From: Clarkia xantiana subsp. parviflora
Lineage: Eukaryota > Streptophyta > Magnoliopsida > Myrtales > Onagraceae
Assembly: GCA_036873135.1 (NCBI GenBank)
Contig: JAPTYO010000008.1
Span: forward strand, 35,660,819-35,724,818
Reading direction: 5' to 3'
Length of the DNA stretch: 64,000 nucleotides
Shown one piece after another: positions 1 to 9,712 of this stretch. A program made the translations under genes and the position numbers. The notes beneath the pieces were generated by a model that was given only the letters and a program-made list of their open reading frames with translations, did not search any database and was not told the DNA's origin. Position 1 is the stretch's first letter, and each line of letters starts with the position of its first letter.

Positions 1-1912
1 TAATGGGGAATTATCTCCAACTTTCAAACCAACAAGAGGATTGAGATAGGGTGATCCACTTTCACCGTACCTATTCATCATAGTTGCTCAGATGCTATCA
101 CAAAAACTGTCACCTGCTTAACAGGAAGGACGGATCCGCAGAATAAAACTAGGAAAAATAGGAGTTTACACATCTTCTTTTCCAGATGATAGCTTCCTAT
201 TTTTGGAAGCTACCCCGAAAATGCGCTAAACATAAGACAAATCTTAGACGCATATCAAGCGGTCAGGCCAACTCATGAATTACAACAAATCAAGCATATG
301 TTTCATTCTGAAAGTAACAGAGTCATTGGCGGCAGACAAAGCATGAATCCTACGCGTTAGAGAAATGCTACCAGACGAAGTCTACCTAGGACTCCCTACA
401 GACTGGTCCAAATAACGCCATCAAATCGGGGAACATATAGTCCAAAGAACCACATCAAGGATACAAGGCAGGATGAATAAATTGTTGTCACCAGCAAGAA
501 GAGAGGTCCTGATAAAATCACTCGCTATTCCCACTTAGACAATGGCCTGCATAAACTTGTCGACCAATCCGCTTAAGTCAACGATACAACTCAACAAATT
601 AATACGACATTTTTGGTGGTACTCGGAGGACTCAAAAAAAGGAAACCATTGGATAGCCCGGGAGACACTATGCAAATCAAAATAAAAAGGCGGGTTGGGC
701 TTTCGGGATACACACTCTTTCAACTAAGCCCTCATGACGAAGCACACGACCATGTTGATCACAGAAATGGGATCCTAGTGTATGAATGAAAAATATCAAA
801 GAAACACGACCTTGTTTAATGCCAAGGTTCAACAAAGATCATTGATCAAAAGAAATTTTTGTTAACAGAAGCCCGTTGGCATGTCGGAAACTGCCACTCT
901 ATTAACTTTTGGACAGAACCATGGGTGCCCAACATAGGACTTCTAAAGGATTGGGTTCCTCAAGAGACATTGACCCCTGATCTTTATGTCAATCAGTTCA
1001 TCTTAAATGGCCGGTGGAGGTTAGATAAACTGGCTGAATTTCTACCCACATTCATAACCAATGTAATATCCCTAATCGACCTTCCCCTCTATGACACATC
1101 TGACTTGTTCCTCTGACTCCACAGTGATATCAGAATTTATACCGTAAAATCAGGGTATCACTTCATCTACTCAAATCTCAATCCCGAGATTGAGGCATCA
1201 TCGTCAGTAGCCACCAAGATTGCTAGTATGTCGATTTGGAAAAAACTTTGGAAATCCAAGCTACCTCCAAAAATTCGTATGTTCATCTCGAAGGGCTGCA
1301 ACCACGGACTGCCACTGGGTCATAATTTACATAGACGAATTCCCTCCTTCAATCCCAAGTGTCATCTTTGTTCAAAAACAAACGAAACTTGGGATCACGT
1401 CATGTGGAACTGTCAGTTTGCAAAAATAGTATGGTTTAGCTCGAATTTAAGTATACACACATCCAACGCACTGTTCTCAACGGTGAAGGGACGGTTGTTC
1501 GAGAAAGACTCTCGGTATCCGACCCTCGGGCATGATGATGAACTTTTTTGTCAGAAATGCCTTATTCTGTAAGGCATTTGGCTCGAGAGAAACAGTCATT
1601 ATTAGGAAAAAAAACACCATGTGCTTTTTCGGTCTTGACACCCATGAGAACAGGAACCATAACCCCCTCACACATCAAACCCACCATTTTGTGTGACAGG
1701 GCCGTAGGGGGCAACACCAATACTATATACAGAGCCAAAATTTTACTATCCGAGAGTGGGGACATCTCGACGGTTTCGATTATATCGGATATTGGCGAAG
1801 ATCCTCCTCTGGCTGAAGGACTAGCGTGCCGGGCAGGGCTTCTGTTGGTAAGGTCATCAAGACTGGGTCCTTACATCTTGTTCACAGATTCGACCAATTT
1901 GCTAAAATAGAC
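1..1912 (+). pseudogene. Decayed LINE (non-LTR retrotransposon) ORF2 fragment
   Basis: The window opens inside a plant LINE reverse transcriptase. Bases 31-110 read as the palm-domain string GDPLSPYLFI, preceded by a stop. A plant zf-RVT region follows: WHVGNCHSINFWTEPW at about 880-925, IWKKLWKSKLPPKIRMF at about 1228-1285, and a Cys/His zinc-binding stretch (CHLC, then HVMWNC) at about 1360-1415. The RNase H domain comes last at about 1690-1910, with the acidic E in PPLAEGLA and the D in FTDSTNLL still visible. Stops and frame changes break the reading frame throughout, so no functional ORF2 remains. The 5' part lies outside the window. The 3' end is unclear; the A-run at 2160-2169 could be a tail. 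The domain order fits plant L1-type elements, and the family is inferred. Confidence 0.85.
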
Positions 1913-2571
1913 TTCTTCCTCCTTTGTAGGCCACACTCCTTTCATCTTTGGGGTTCTTCATGATATTCATTTTCTTTTAAGTACTTTAGCTGTATCTATT
2001 AAGACAGTTCCTAGAACACGTGTACATTTAACACATGACTTGGTTACCTCGGCAGCTACGACTGGTGTAACAGGATGCTGGTTGGCCTGATCTCCCTCAT
2101 TTCATGAGGATATCGTAGGCTTTTTGTTTTGCGTCTATAATATGCGGCATGATTAATGATAAAAAAAAATATTTATAATTTTATTTTATTTCCAACATGT
2201 ACATAAATATTTTTATTCCCTCATGACATGTATGAATCATTAATGATTAAACAAGATAACCACCCTTCGGTTGGTATCATCCTCAAGTGAATGAATCCAT
2301 GGCTGCAAGTTTGGATCAATTCATGATCTGCTAAAGAGCATCTTATAAACATTAAAGTTTGGTGATAGATTGACTAATTAAAAGAGTTGTAAGTGAGGAA
2401 GACCAACCTTTGTCTGGTTTTTTAATTGCCACGCAGTTAATTACAAAAACATAACACACATGGAAACCATTTTTATATTTGCTGTCTGTTTCTCACTTTT
2501 TACTACTTTGAATGAATTGATAAGGCCACGCTGATTCCCCTGACTCAATCATTCTTTCCCCAATTAGGGTT
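1913..2571. other. Intergenic, AT-rich, between LINE remnant and MYB gene
   Basis: No coding region is supported here. The first 250 bases are probably the LINE 3' region, up to the A-run at 2160-2169. The rest is AT-rich and is presumably the distal upstream region of the MYB gene. I see no recognisable repeat. Confidence 0.4.
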
Positions 2572-2607
2572 TTTTACAATATATATATATATATGTATAT
2601 ATAATCT
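2572..2607 (+). promoter_or_regulatory. TA-rich core promoter region of the MYB gene
   Basis: A run of alternating TA (about 2580-2603) lies some 60 bases before the MYB start codon. It can serve as a TATA element, leaving a short 5' UTR. Which TATA is used cannot be decided, and the tract is also a microsatellite whose length may vary between individuals. Confidence 0.45.
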
Positions 2608-2657
2608 CCTAAATTTCAGCAACCTCAGTTCAGCTGATCTTTAAGTAGTTATTGATA

Positions 2658-3835
2658 ATGGGAAGGCAGCCTTGCTGTGATAAGGTGGGTTTGAAGCGCG
2701 GGCCATGGACTACCGAAGAAGACAAGAAGCTCATTAGCTTCATCCTCAACAATGGCATCCTTTGTTGGAGATCTGTGCCTAAACTTGCAGGTTAATTTCT
2801 CATCTGGCTTAAATATCAAATAGAAAGCTGAAATTTTTTCAAAAGTTGACCAAAGTTTTTTAAGAACAAATGGCTATCCGGATTTTCACGAGAGGTAGGT
2901 ATTAACTTTTTAGTTGAAAACTAAAGGAATTCTTCACTTGCTAAGCACGTGATTGAGTGAAATTGATGATAACATACTTCATTTTTCTGAATGCTAATTT
3001 TTCTATCGAAACACTTCAACCATATTTTCTCCGAAACGATTTGCTCTGCTAGAGACTGATTCAGCTTCTGAAATGTTCGAATAAGTAGTTCTCTGCAGTC
3101 GTCGGCAATGAGGGTGTACGACGTGTTGATTTTTTTTAATTATGTGCTATCACATGCTCTTTACTGGAGGATTTCTGTTAATTTTAACCACAAAAATTTA
3201 CCTGGCTATATAATTGCTACTTGCGGGATAGTTCGGTTAGCTATTTGCTTAAAAAAAAATTTTGGCTAATTATTTAGTATTTTAGTAAATGTCCAGCTAG
3301 CTAATGGATGAATTATGAAGGTCTGTTGAGATGCGGTAAGAGTTGCAGACTGAGATGGATGAACTACCTTAGACCGGATGTTAAGCGAGGAGATTTCACC
3401 GAGGAAGAAGAGGACCAGATTATTCAACTCCATTCTCGTCTGGGAAACAGGTTTGATTTTACTTTTATGATCGAAAAACAAAAATGGTTACTTTTGCTCA
3501 ACCGATCGAGCCGGTAAAATCTGCAGATGGTCGAAGATAGCTTCACATTTTGCTGGTCGGACCGATAACGAAATCAAGAACCACTGGAATACTCGAATCA
3601 AGAAGAAGCTTAGGACCCAAGTAACTGACCACATCAAGGAGCAACCCACTGAAAAACCCAAGAAGAATTAATAGCTGAAATTGGGTCGGATCAAAATAAC
3701 CAGGAAACCGCTGCAGAAGCAGAAGAAGAGGACTCAATGCAGCAGTGCTTCGATACATTGGATTCTATACTCTCATGGGACGGCTTCCACTTCTGTTCGA
3801 GGCCGACCGAACCTTTCGGTTTAGGATTTTGTTAG
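2658..3835 (+). CDS. R2R3-MYB transcription factor, three exons, with a frameshift after the DNA-binding domain
   Basis: A nuclear DNA-binding transcription factor. Exon 1 is 2658-2790 (133 bp), exon 2 is 3321-3450 (130 bp) and exon 3 starts at 3527; these are the usual R2R3-MYB exon sizes and phases, with GT/AG at each junction. The protein starts [18 protein letters not shown]2 contains [18 protein letters not shown]3 begins with F in place of the first Trp (DFTEEEED) and ends [18 protein letters not shown]. As read, the frame stops at TAA 3669-3671, giving about 135 residues. The -1 frame is open from 3668 to TAG 3833-3835. It encodes an acidic tail (AEAEEED, then [15 protein letters not shown]) typical of MYB C-termini, so a one-base change between about 3651 and 3668 separates it from the domain. 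The start resembles the MYB20/43/85 type, but I do not assign a subgroup. Confidence 0.88.
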
Positions 3836-4462
3836 TGGATTCAGATCGTTGTTTCTAATTCTCTTTTAGTTTGTTGATTGATGTTTTTTTAAAGACATGG
3901 CTATCACCTTGTCTGTAAGGTTTATTATAAATAAATATTGTTGTGTTTTTCTAGTTAATAATTAATCTTCTTCTTTATTGTGTGTTATGTCTTATTTATT
4001 CGGTAAGGTTGTAAAGATTCTTATCTGGAACCGAACCACACTTTTTTGCAGTGTTTTCTAGAAATTAGAAAATAATGTCAGATAAACATGTCTTCTTCTT
4101 TGTAACATTTGGTGTCTGTCAATTATTATTAATACTATTATTATTATTATTGCTTAATTATATATGATCATGTGAGGATATATCTCCAGTGCAGTTTTTC
4201 TAACTTTTATATATATATAACAATTTTAATTCACTTTTTATGAGTAATAACAATAATATTGTCAGAAAAGGGGATCATTGCTCTAGGAATTAGATACATG
4301 TACAATAGAGCTAATTCATAGTTTGATTATATATGTTTGATCATTTGGTTAAATAATATGTGCTTTTTAGTTGTTTATGTTTGCAAAATATCCTCTTTGT
4401 CAATTTTCATTCTTCTCTTCAATAGATTCACTGCATTCTTTATCATAAAAGTTGATCATGAT
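3836..4462. other. 3' flank of the MYB gene
   Basis: AT-rich sequence with an AATAAA at 3930-3935, which is a plausible polyadenylation signal for the MYB transcript. No gene is seen up to the Mutator-like insertion. ATT repeats lie at about 4126-4150. Confidence 0.4.
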
Positions 4463-4471
4463 TATAAAAAA

Positions 4472-5272
4472 GGGTTAAGAACACAATAGGGGCCTGAATG
4501 TTTGCCCATGTTGCCAAAAGGGGTCTGAATTGAAAAAACGTATTATTTAGGGCCTGAATTTTGAGTTTTGTGTATAAGTGAGGTCTCCGTCTATTTTTTC
4601 TGTTAAAAGTGACGGAAAGTGGTCACATGCTTGGCATGTGACCAAAAATAATTTGAAAACCCGAAAATGCCATTTTACCAAAGTGTGTCTCTTATATGTT
4701 TGACCTAAAATGACGAAAATACCCTTTAAGCCACCACAACTCCGGCGACCACCACCACCCCGACTCCGGCAACCACCACCGGCCTCCGGCGACCACCAAC
4801 GGCCTCCGGCGACCACCACCGGCCTCCGGCGACCACCAACGGCCTCCGGCGACCACCACCGGCCTCCGGCGACCACCTCCGACCTCCGGCGACGACCGAA
4901 AAGCTCCGGTCGGAGCCAAAAAAGCTCCGATCGGAGGTCGGTGGCGGTCGCCGGAGGCCGGTGGCGGTCGCCGGAGCCGGGTGGTGGTCGCCGGGCGGTG
5001 GCCGGAGCGTGGTGGCCTTAAGGGCATAATTAGTGTGTAGGGGTATTTTAGACATTTCACATTTTATTAATTAAATTGATAAATTGTATAATAATTACAA
5101 AAGGGTATTTTTGTCTTTTCACGTGAATCTGTTAGAGTTAACAGAAAATTTGGACGGAGACTTGAAAAAACACAAAACTCAAAATTCAGGCCCTTAATAA
5201 TACGTTTTTTTCAATTCAGACCCCTTTTGGCAACATGGGCAAACATTCAGGCCCCTATTGTGTTCTTAACCC
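4472..5272. mobile_element. MULE-1: non-autonomous Mutator-like foldback element
   Basis: The terminal inverted repeats are near identical for about 105 bp and recognisable to about 135 bp (4472-4605 and 5140-5272). Each starts GGGTTAAGAACACAATAGGG when read inward. A perfect 9-bp target duplication, TATAAAAAA, flanks it (4463-4471 and 5273-5281), which is the size made by Mutator-superfamily transposases. The 801-bp element has no transposase. Its middle is GC-rich, and the two halves are imperfect inverted copies of each other around about 4912, so a single strand could fold into one long hairpin. The clean duplication suggests a fairly recent insertion downstream of the MYB gene. Confidence 0.9.
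4735..5010. repeat. GC-rich 20-bp tandem repeats inside MULE-1, in inverted halves
   Basis: Units of the type GGCCTCCGGCGACCACCACC repeat about six times on the left. Their inverted complement recurs on the right (about 4930-5005). The long open frames seen on both strands here follow from the repeat and are not evidence of genes. Confidence 0.85.
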
Positions 5273-5281
5273 TATAAAAAA

Positions 5282-5556
5282 TCCATAGCTTTTTTTTCCA
5301 CACTTAATTTTTTTTTCTCGTGTTCTCCATCAGTTCATAAGTTCTTTATCCACTTAAATATTTTTTTTCCCTCAAGTTTGTTTGTCACTAGATACTAATC
5401 TGAAAGCTTTGGTATATATCTTTATCTTTAAATTTTAAAATCCATCCAACGATGTTTCAGGAGAATCTTTTAATTCACTTGAGACAAGACATGGATAACA
5501 ATTTTCGATCGTTTAGATGATAAATTTACAAATGGAACTGAACCGGTCGGAGGTGA
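5282..5556. other. Short unannotated AT-rich interval
   Basis: No coding or repeat signature is recognised between MULE-1 and the next LTR-like sequence. Confidence 0.3.
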
Positions 5557-5711
5557 TGTTAGGCACCTTAACCAAATGCAGGAATTAGTATAGAATATTA
5601 TCCATTGTCATTAATAGTAATCCCATAATACATCACTCAAATGACTAAAAGTAGGTTAGAATTACAATAATAGATAATTAATAGGCTAGCCAACGGGCTT
5701 GGGTCATAACA
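5557..5711 (-). mobile_element. Possible short LTR (155 bp) of a minus-strand retroelement
   Basis: The segment starts TGTTAGGC and ends CATAACA, so it has TG...CA ends on the plus strand. It is followed at 5712-5723 by the complement of a polypurine tract (AGGGAGGAGCAT on the minus strand). That is the order expected at the 3' LTR of a minus-strand element. No second copy is visible, so this rests on end structure only. Confidence 0.35.
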
Positions 5712-5757
5712 ATGCTCCTCCCTAAAAATTCTAGTCCACAAGGTTGAAGTTGGGAAA

Positions 5758-6123
5758 TGTCACAGGTTTCGTCTAAGTATAGTTCTCTGTTGGCATAATT
5801 GCACCTCCAATCACCAGCTAAGACAGAATACGGACGCAACTAGGAACGCTTTTGCCGGCTAGTCGCTAACAAAATCCACAATGTCGCACAAAAGAACACT
5901 CCAAGGAATCAACGAGTACAATTCAACCAATAAAATGAAGAAGAAGATCAATGAACATATAATAGAAGTAGTGGAACACTAGTCTTTATTCATTAACAAA
6001 TGTTTGACGCCTGATTACAAAAACGCCTCACTAGCACTCGACTTCGTAACTTCACTTCATTCAGCCCTCACCACGAGTTCTGCTCACTATCACTCACTTT
6101 AATCACGAAATATAAGTACTTAA
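5758..6123 (-). repeat. Gyp-1 3' LTR (recognisable part)
   Basis: It aligns with 18120-18507, including shared stretches such as AACTAGGAACGCTTTTG and CGCCTGATTACAAAAA. Similarity ends after AAATATAAGTACT because the right copy is truncated there by Tat-2. The true LTR may continue rightward past 6123. Confidence 0.7.
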
Positions 6124-6234
6124 CACTCACCAAGTCACCACCAAAACGAGAGGGGAGTAGCTTATTTTATAATCCAAGGGATATATCTATTCCCACATAA
6201 ATATATTTATATCTAGCTTAGAATATATATTTAT

Positions 6235-6319
<85 letters not shown>

Positions 6320-6693
6320 TTAGCATACAATCAAACCAAATATACATATCTACATCACTATATAAATCTCTTAAAGATATATTTCAATAGAACTTGATCT
6401 TCAAAGCTTGGGGGCGGATTGACCTTGCTTAGGGGCTAAGACTTCAGATTAGGGCGGCAAAATGGACTTACTTGGCGTTCATGAAAGCTCCTAAGTCGGT
6501 GTGGGGCGGATTCCCTTAGTCACTATGTTATTCTTTTGCATTAGGGCAGTTTGTGCTTGCATAAGGGCAATGACATACCTTAGGACAGCCATCAAGAACG
6601 TTTATTGCACTCCAATATTGCTTCTTGTTCGCTCAAACACGAACTCCAAACCCTTGGGCTAGCTTAATTCATCCTTGTCTTGACTATGCACAC
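6124..6693. other. Gyp-1 interior or LTR remainder, with a long TA microsatellite
   Basis: A (TA)n tract of about 80 bases runs from about 6237 to 6317. The remainder, up to the Tat-0 insertion, shows no recognisable domain. Confidence 0.5.
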
Positions 6694-7336
6694 TGTTGGA
6701 TATCTGTCCAATTCGGGTTCGTATTTACGTTTCGGACCTCGCAGACACGTCAGAACCACAAACGGATTTTACCGCAGTCGCGCCGGGTCAAAAGGGTCCG
6801 GATGCGCGCAGTACCCGGACCGGGACTTCCGGATTGCCATAAGGCAATCCGGACTGGTTCGTTTTGCCCGGCAATCCGCACCATGTCGGATGTCGACATG
6901 GTCCGGACTGCCGAATAGTACTGCGCGCTTACCCCTATTTTTACTAAGTATGAGAAGTTAGTGCGCACATAGTCATTCTCGATGTCGGTAAGCGTTTTCC
7001 TATAAACCGGTATTGAACCGAATAAAACCGGGTACGGTTCTCGGGTTTCCTATAAATAGGGACCTAGACCTCCCATTTGAGAACTTAACTGGAAACTCTC
7101 CCAAATTGGCTATTTGTGCTCTGACCTCTCTCTACACACTTTCTCTCTCTAGACCGTGACTTAAGCATCGGAGATGGCTCAACCAGCGCCACCCCCCTCT
7201 CCATGTTGGTTATTGCCCGTTTTGCAGGACCTAGCGTGTAGAAGACCGAGATAGGAGCCAAAATCAGATTCGGGATTCAAGGATCGAGTTTCGCAAAGAG
7301 CAACCCGAGGTGTCCCATGTGGAATCGACCTCAACA
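6694..7336 (+). repeat. Tat-0 5' LTR
   Basis: 643 bp. It contains a perfect 11-bp-stem hairpin (6828-6838 with 6843-6853) and a 9-bp-stem hairpin (6880-6888 with 6894-6902) in U3, a CCTATAAATAG box at about 7050, and the TTAAGCATCGGAG motif at 7161-7173. Confidence 0.9.
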
Positions 7337-7367
7337 CTTGGCGCCGTCAGCGTGACTTGGGGGCAAG
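7337..7367 (+). promoter_or_regulatory. Tat-0 primer-binding site plus polypurine tract
   Basis: Both priming signals of an LTR element are packed into 31 bp with no other interior sequence. The primer-site start matches that of Tat-3 (TTGGCGCCGTC), and the purine tract matches Tat-3's CTTGGGGGCAAA. Confidence 0.85.
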
Positions 7368-7980
7368 TGTTGGATATCTGTCCAATTCGGGTTCGTATTT
7401 ACGTTTCGGACCTCGCAAACACGTAAGAACCACAAACGGATTTTACCGCAGTCACCCCGGGTCAAAACGGTCCGGATGCGCTCAGCACCCGGACCGGGAC
7501 TTCCGGATTGATGGCAATCCGGACCATGTCGGATGTCGACATGGTCTGGACTGCCGGCTAGTACTGCGCGCTTACCCCTATTTTTACTAAGTATGAGAAG
7601 TTATTGCGCACAAAGCCATTCTCGATGTCGGTAAGCGTTTTCCTGTAAACCGGCATTGAACCGCATAAAACCAGGTACGGTTCTCGGGTTTCCTATAAAT
7701 AAGGAACTAGACCTCCCATTTGAGAACTTAATTGGAAACTCTCCCAAATTGGCTATTTGTGCTCTGACCTCTCTCTACACACTTTCTCTCTCTAGACCGT
7801 GACTTAAGCATCAGAGAGGGCTCAACTAGCGCCACCCCCCCTCTCCATGCTGGTTATTGCCCGTTTTGAAGGACCTAGCGTGTAGAAGACCGAGATAGGA
7901 GCCAAAGTCAGATTCGGGATTCAAGGATCGAGTTTCTCTAAGAGCAACCCGAGGTGTCCCAGGTGGAATCGACCTCAACA
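7368..7980 (+). repeat. Tat-0 3' LTR
   Basis: 613 bp, the same as the left LTR except for scattered substitutions and a deletion of about 30 bp that removes sequence between the two U3 hairpins. Confidence 0.9.
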
Positions 7981-7985
7981 CACAC

Positions 7986-8433
7986 TAAACAAGTCATTAT
8001 GCAAGGCACTGTTGATGCACTATGAATGCACTTACCGAGGCACTTGTTGTGCACTTACCGGGACACATTACCAAGCTCTTATTCGAGCATGGACTAAGGC
8101 ACTTCAATCAAACTTCCATCACATCATTGGGACATCTTTCCTCGCACCATCAATACCCATTCATTGTCTTCACCCTTAAGCCAACATTAATCCTTCACGA
8201 AATCACCCGCACATCGCTATGATCCACCGTCTTCGCTCTTCAATTGGTTGTTGAGCATGGAAAGCATGCTTTTCATAGCCAAATACATGATTTCCAATAT
8301 GCTTGACTTCTAAGAGGCTAATAAACATCTCCCACCACGTGAAGTTGACGCCCTCGTCAACGTAGATTCGAAGCACTCCTTCTATCGTGGCCCATACTCC
8401 ATTCGTTAGAAAGCCTCTTCATCCGCTGCACCA
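7986..8433 (-). other. Gyp-1 interior between the Tat-0 and Tat-1 insertions
   Basis: The minus strand shows short open stretches but no assignable domain. The segment continues at 16055 once Tat-1 is removed. Confidence 0.4.
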
Positions 8434-9032
8434 TGATGGATATTTGCCTGATATGGTTTCGTATTTATATATCGGACTTCGTCAACACGTAAAACCCATT
8501 AAAACGGCTTAGAAACACTAACCCACGAGTTAGAACGGTCTGAACGGGCAACACGCGCGTTCGGATTGGACTCGTCCGGATTGTCGACCTCTGACGCGTG
8601 TACCTTTACGTGTTCCTACACTATGTGGGAGTCTTCCTACTGCCAATATTGCTCAAACCCGAACCCGGTTCACGTTTCTCTACTAAACCGGGGTCAGACC
8701 ACTCAAAACCGAGTTCGAGTCCATGGTTTCCTATAAATAAGAGCCTTGCTCACCCATTTCATTGTCAAGTAACTTCAAGTTGTCTTAGGAGCTCTCACCT
8801 CTCTCTAGCGTTATCTCTCTAGAATTTCTCTCATTTAAGCATCGTAGATGGTTCATCGAGCACCCCCCCTCCCCCCCCCCCCCCCCCCCCCCCCCCCGTG
8901 GTCTCGATACTGCCCTTCGTGCGGGTTCTAGGAGAAGCGTGCGTGGACAGCACTCGCGGGTTCCGACACCCCGAAAAGGACTCAACACAACATTACAGCG
9001 ACCCGTCACTCCGCGCGAGTCAGGTCGTAACA
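8434..9032 (+). repeat. Tat-1 5' LTR
   Basis: 599 bp. A CTATAAATAA box lies at 8731-8740 and a TTAAGCATCG motif at 8835-8844. A run of 27 C residues (8871-8897) is absent from the 3' LTR and explains most of the length difference between the two. Confidence 0.88.
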
Positions 9033-9058
9033 TTTGGCACCGTCCGCGAGATTCGAAC
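9033..9058 (+). promoter_or_regulatory. Tat-1 primer-binding site
   Basis: TTTGGCACCGTCCGCGAG is followed by ATTCGAAC. The complement of GCGAGATTCGAAC has the form of a tRNA T-arm (GTTCGAATC), so pairing may extend well past the acceptor stem. Confidence 0.75.
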
Positions 9059-9099
9059 AAACAAGCATTCGCTAACCTACAGCAACTAAATGGTGAACA

Positions 9100-9704
9100 C
9101 ATACGTCATACACGGTGGTTATGGAGCCGGAGGTAAAACATCTTATGCAAGGGAAGTGTACGCATCCCAAGTGGTGCAAAAGGCTGAACAACACCAGCAT
9201 GGTGACGAGCCAATAGAAGACGTCATATACTTCTCAGCAAAGACAAGGAGCATATAGTGTACCCATTCAATGATGCTCTAGTCATAACAAAGGCGGTAGA
9301 CAACATGGACATTAATCGCATACTAATAGATGGGGAAGTTCTCCAAGCATACTGACTAAAGCGGTAGTCCTCACATAGGGCAAAAGAGCATCAAACAAAT
9401 GAACTCACCACTAGTAGGCTTCATGGGCGATGCCAGCTATCTGGTGGGAACAATCATATCACCAGTCACCATAGGGATCGGAGAGCAACAACTACACATA
9501 GAGATACCATTCATAGTGGTAGACAAGCTAGAAGCATACAATGGCATTCTAGGTTACACAACTATGAATGCGTGTGGTACAATAGCTTCAACAGCCAACC
9601 AAGAGCTCAAGTTCCCAACCATCGCAGGAGTTGGGGAAGTTAAGGGAGACCAACAGCTGTCAAATGATTGCTACAACATAACACTCCAACTCAACGTCAA
9701 GTAA
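9100..9704 (+). pseudogene. Tat-1 gag-pol remnant: linker and aspartic protease region
   Basis: The minimal reading frame left of the gag-pol polyprotein. The first part reads VIHGGYGAGGKTSYAREVYA, which matches the linker between gag zinc finger and protease in Tat elements. A frame-broken stretch then carries the NDALVITK and NRILIDGGSS-type active-site region (about 9270-9335). The open part 9399-9704 holds the downstream protease motifs, including FIVVDKLEAYNGILG and LKFPTIAGVGEVKGDQQ. Gag lies between primer site and protease in complete relatives, but here only about 60 bases separate them, so gag is deleted. Reverse transcriptase, RNase H and integrase are also missing. It is not expected to be functional. 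Confidence 0.8.
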
Positions 9705-9712
9705 AACAATAG

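Larger units (their letters stand above)
6694..7980 (+). mobile_element. Tat-0: LTR element with a 31-bp interior
   Basis: Two LTRs (6694-7336 and 7368-7980), both starting TGTTGGATATCTG and ending CCTCAACA, are separated only by 7337-7367. That interior consists of a primer-site start (TTGGCGCCGTC) followed by a polypurine tract (CTTGGGGGCAAG). A perfect 5-bp target duplication, CACAC, flanks the pair (6689-6693 and 7981-7985). The element therefore keeps only the cis signals for reverse transcription and no protein sequence. It is an extreme non-autonomous derivative related to Tat-type gypsy elements. The TATA box and leader lie at about 7052 and 7161 in the left LTR. Confidence 0.92.

Noticed and set aside
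4547..5060. Long open frames on both strands in the GC-rich block
   Set aside because: They are produced by a 20-bp tandem repeat inside a Mutator-like element, and both strands are open equally. No start context or domain supports a protein.
6237..6320. Long alternating TA tract as a possible origin or scaffold attachment site
   Set aside because: Similar (TA)n tracts occur at 39582-39621 and 47502-47562; they are ordinary microsatellites, with nothing else to support a function.
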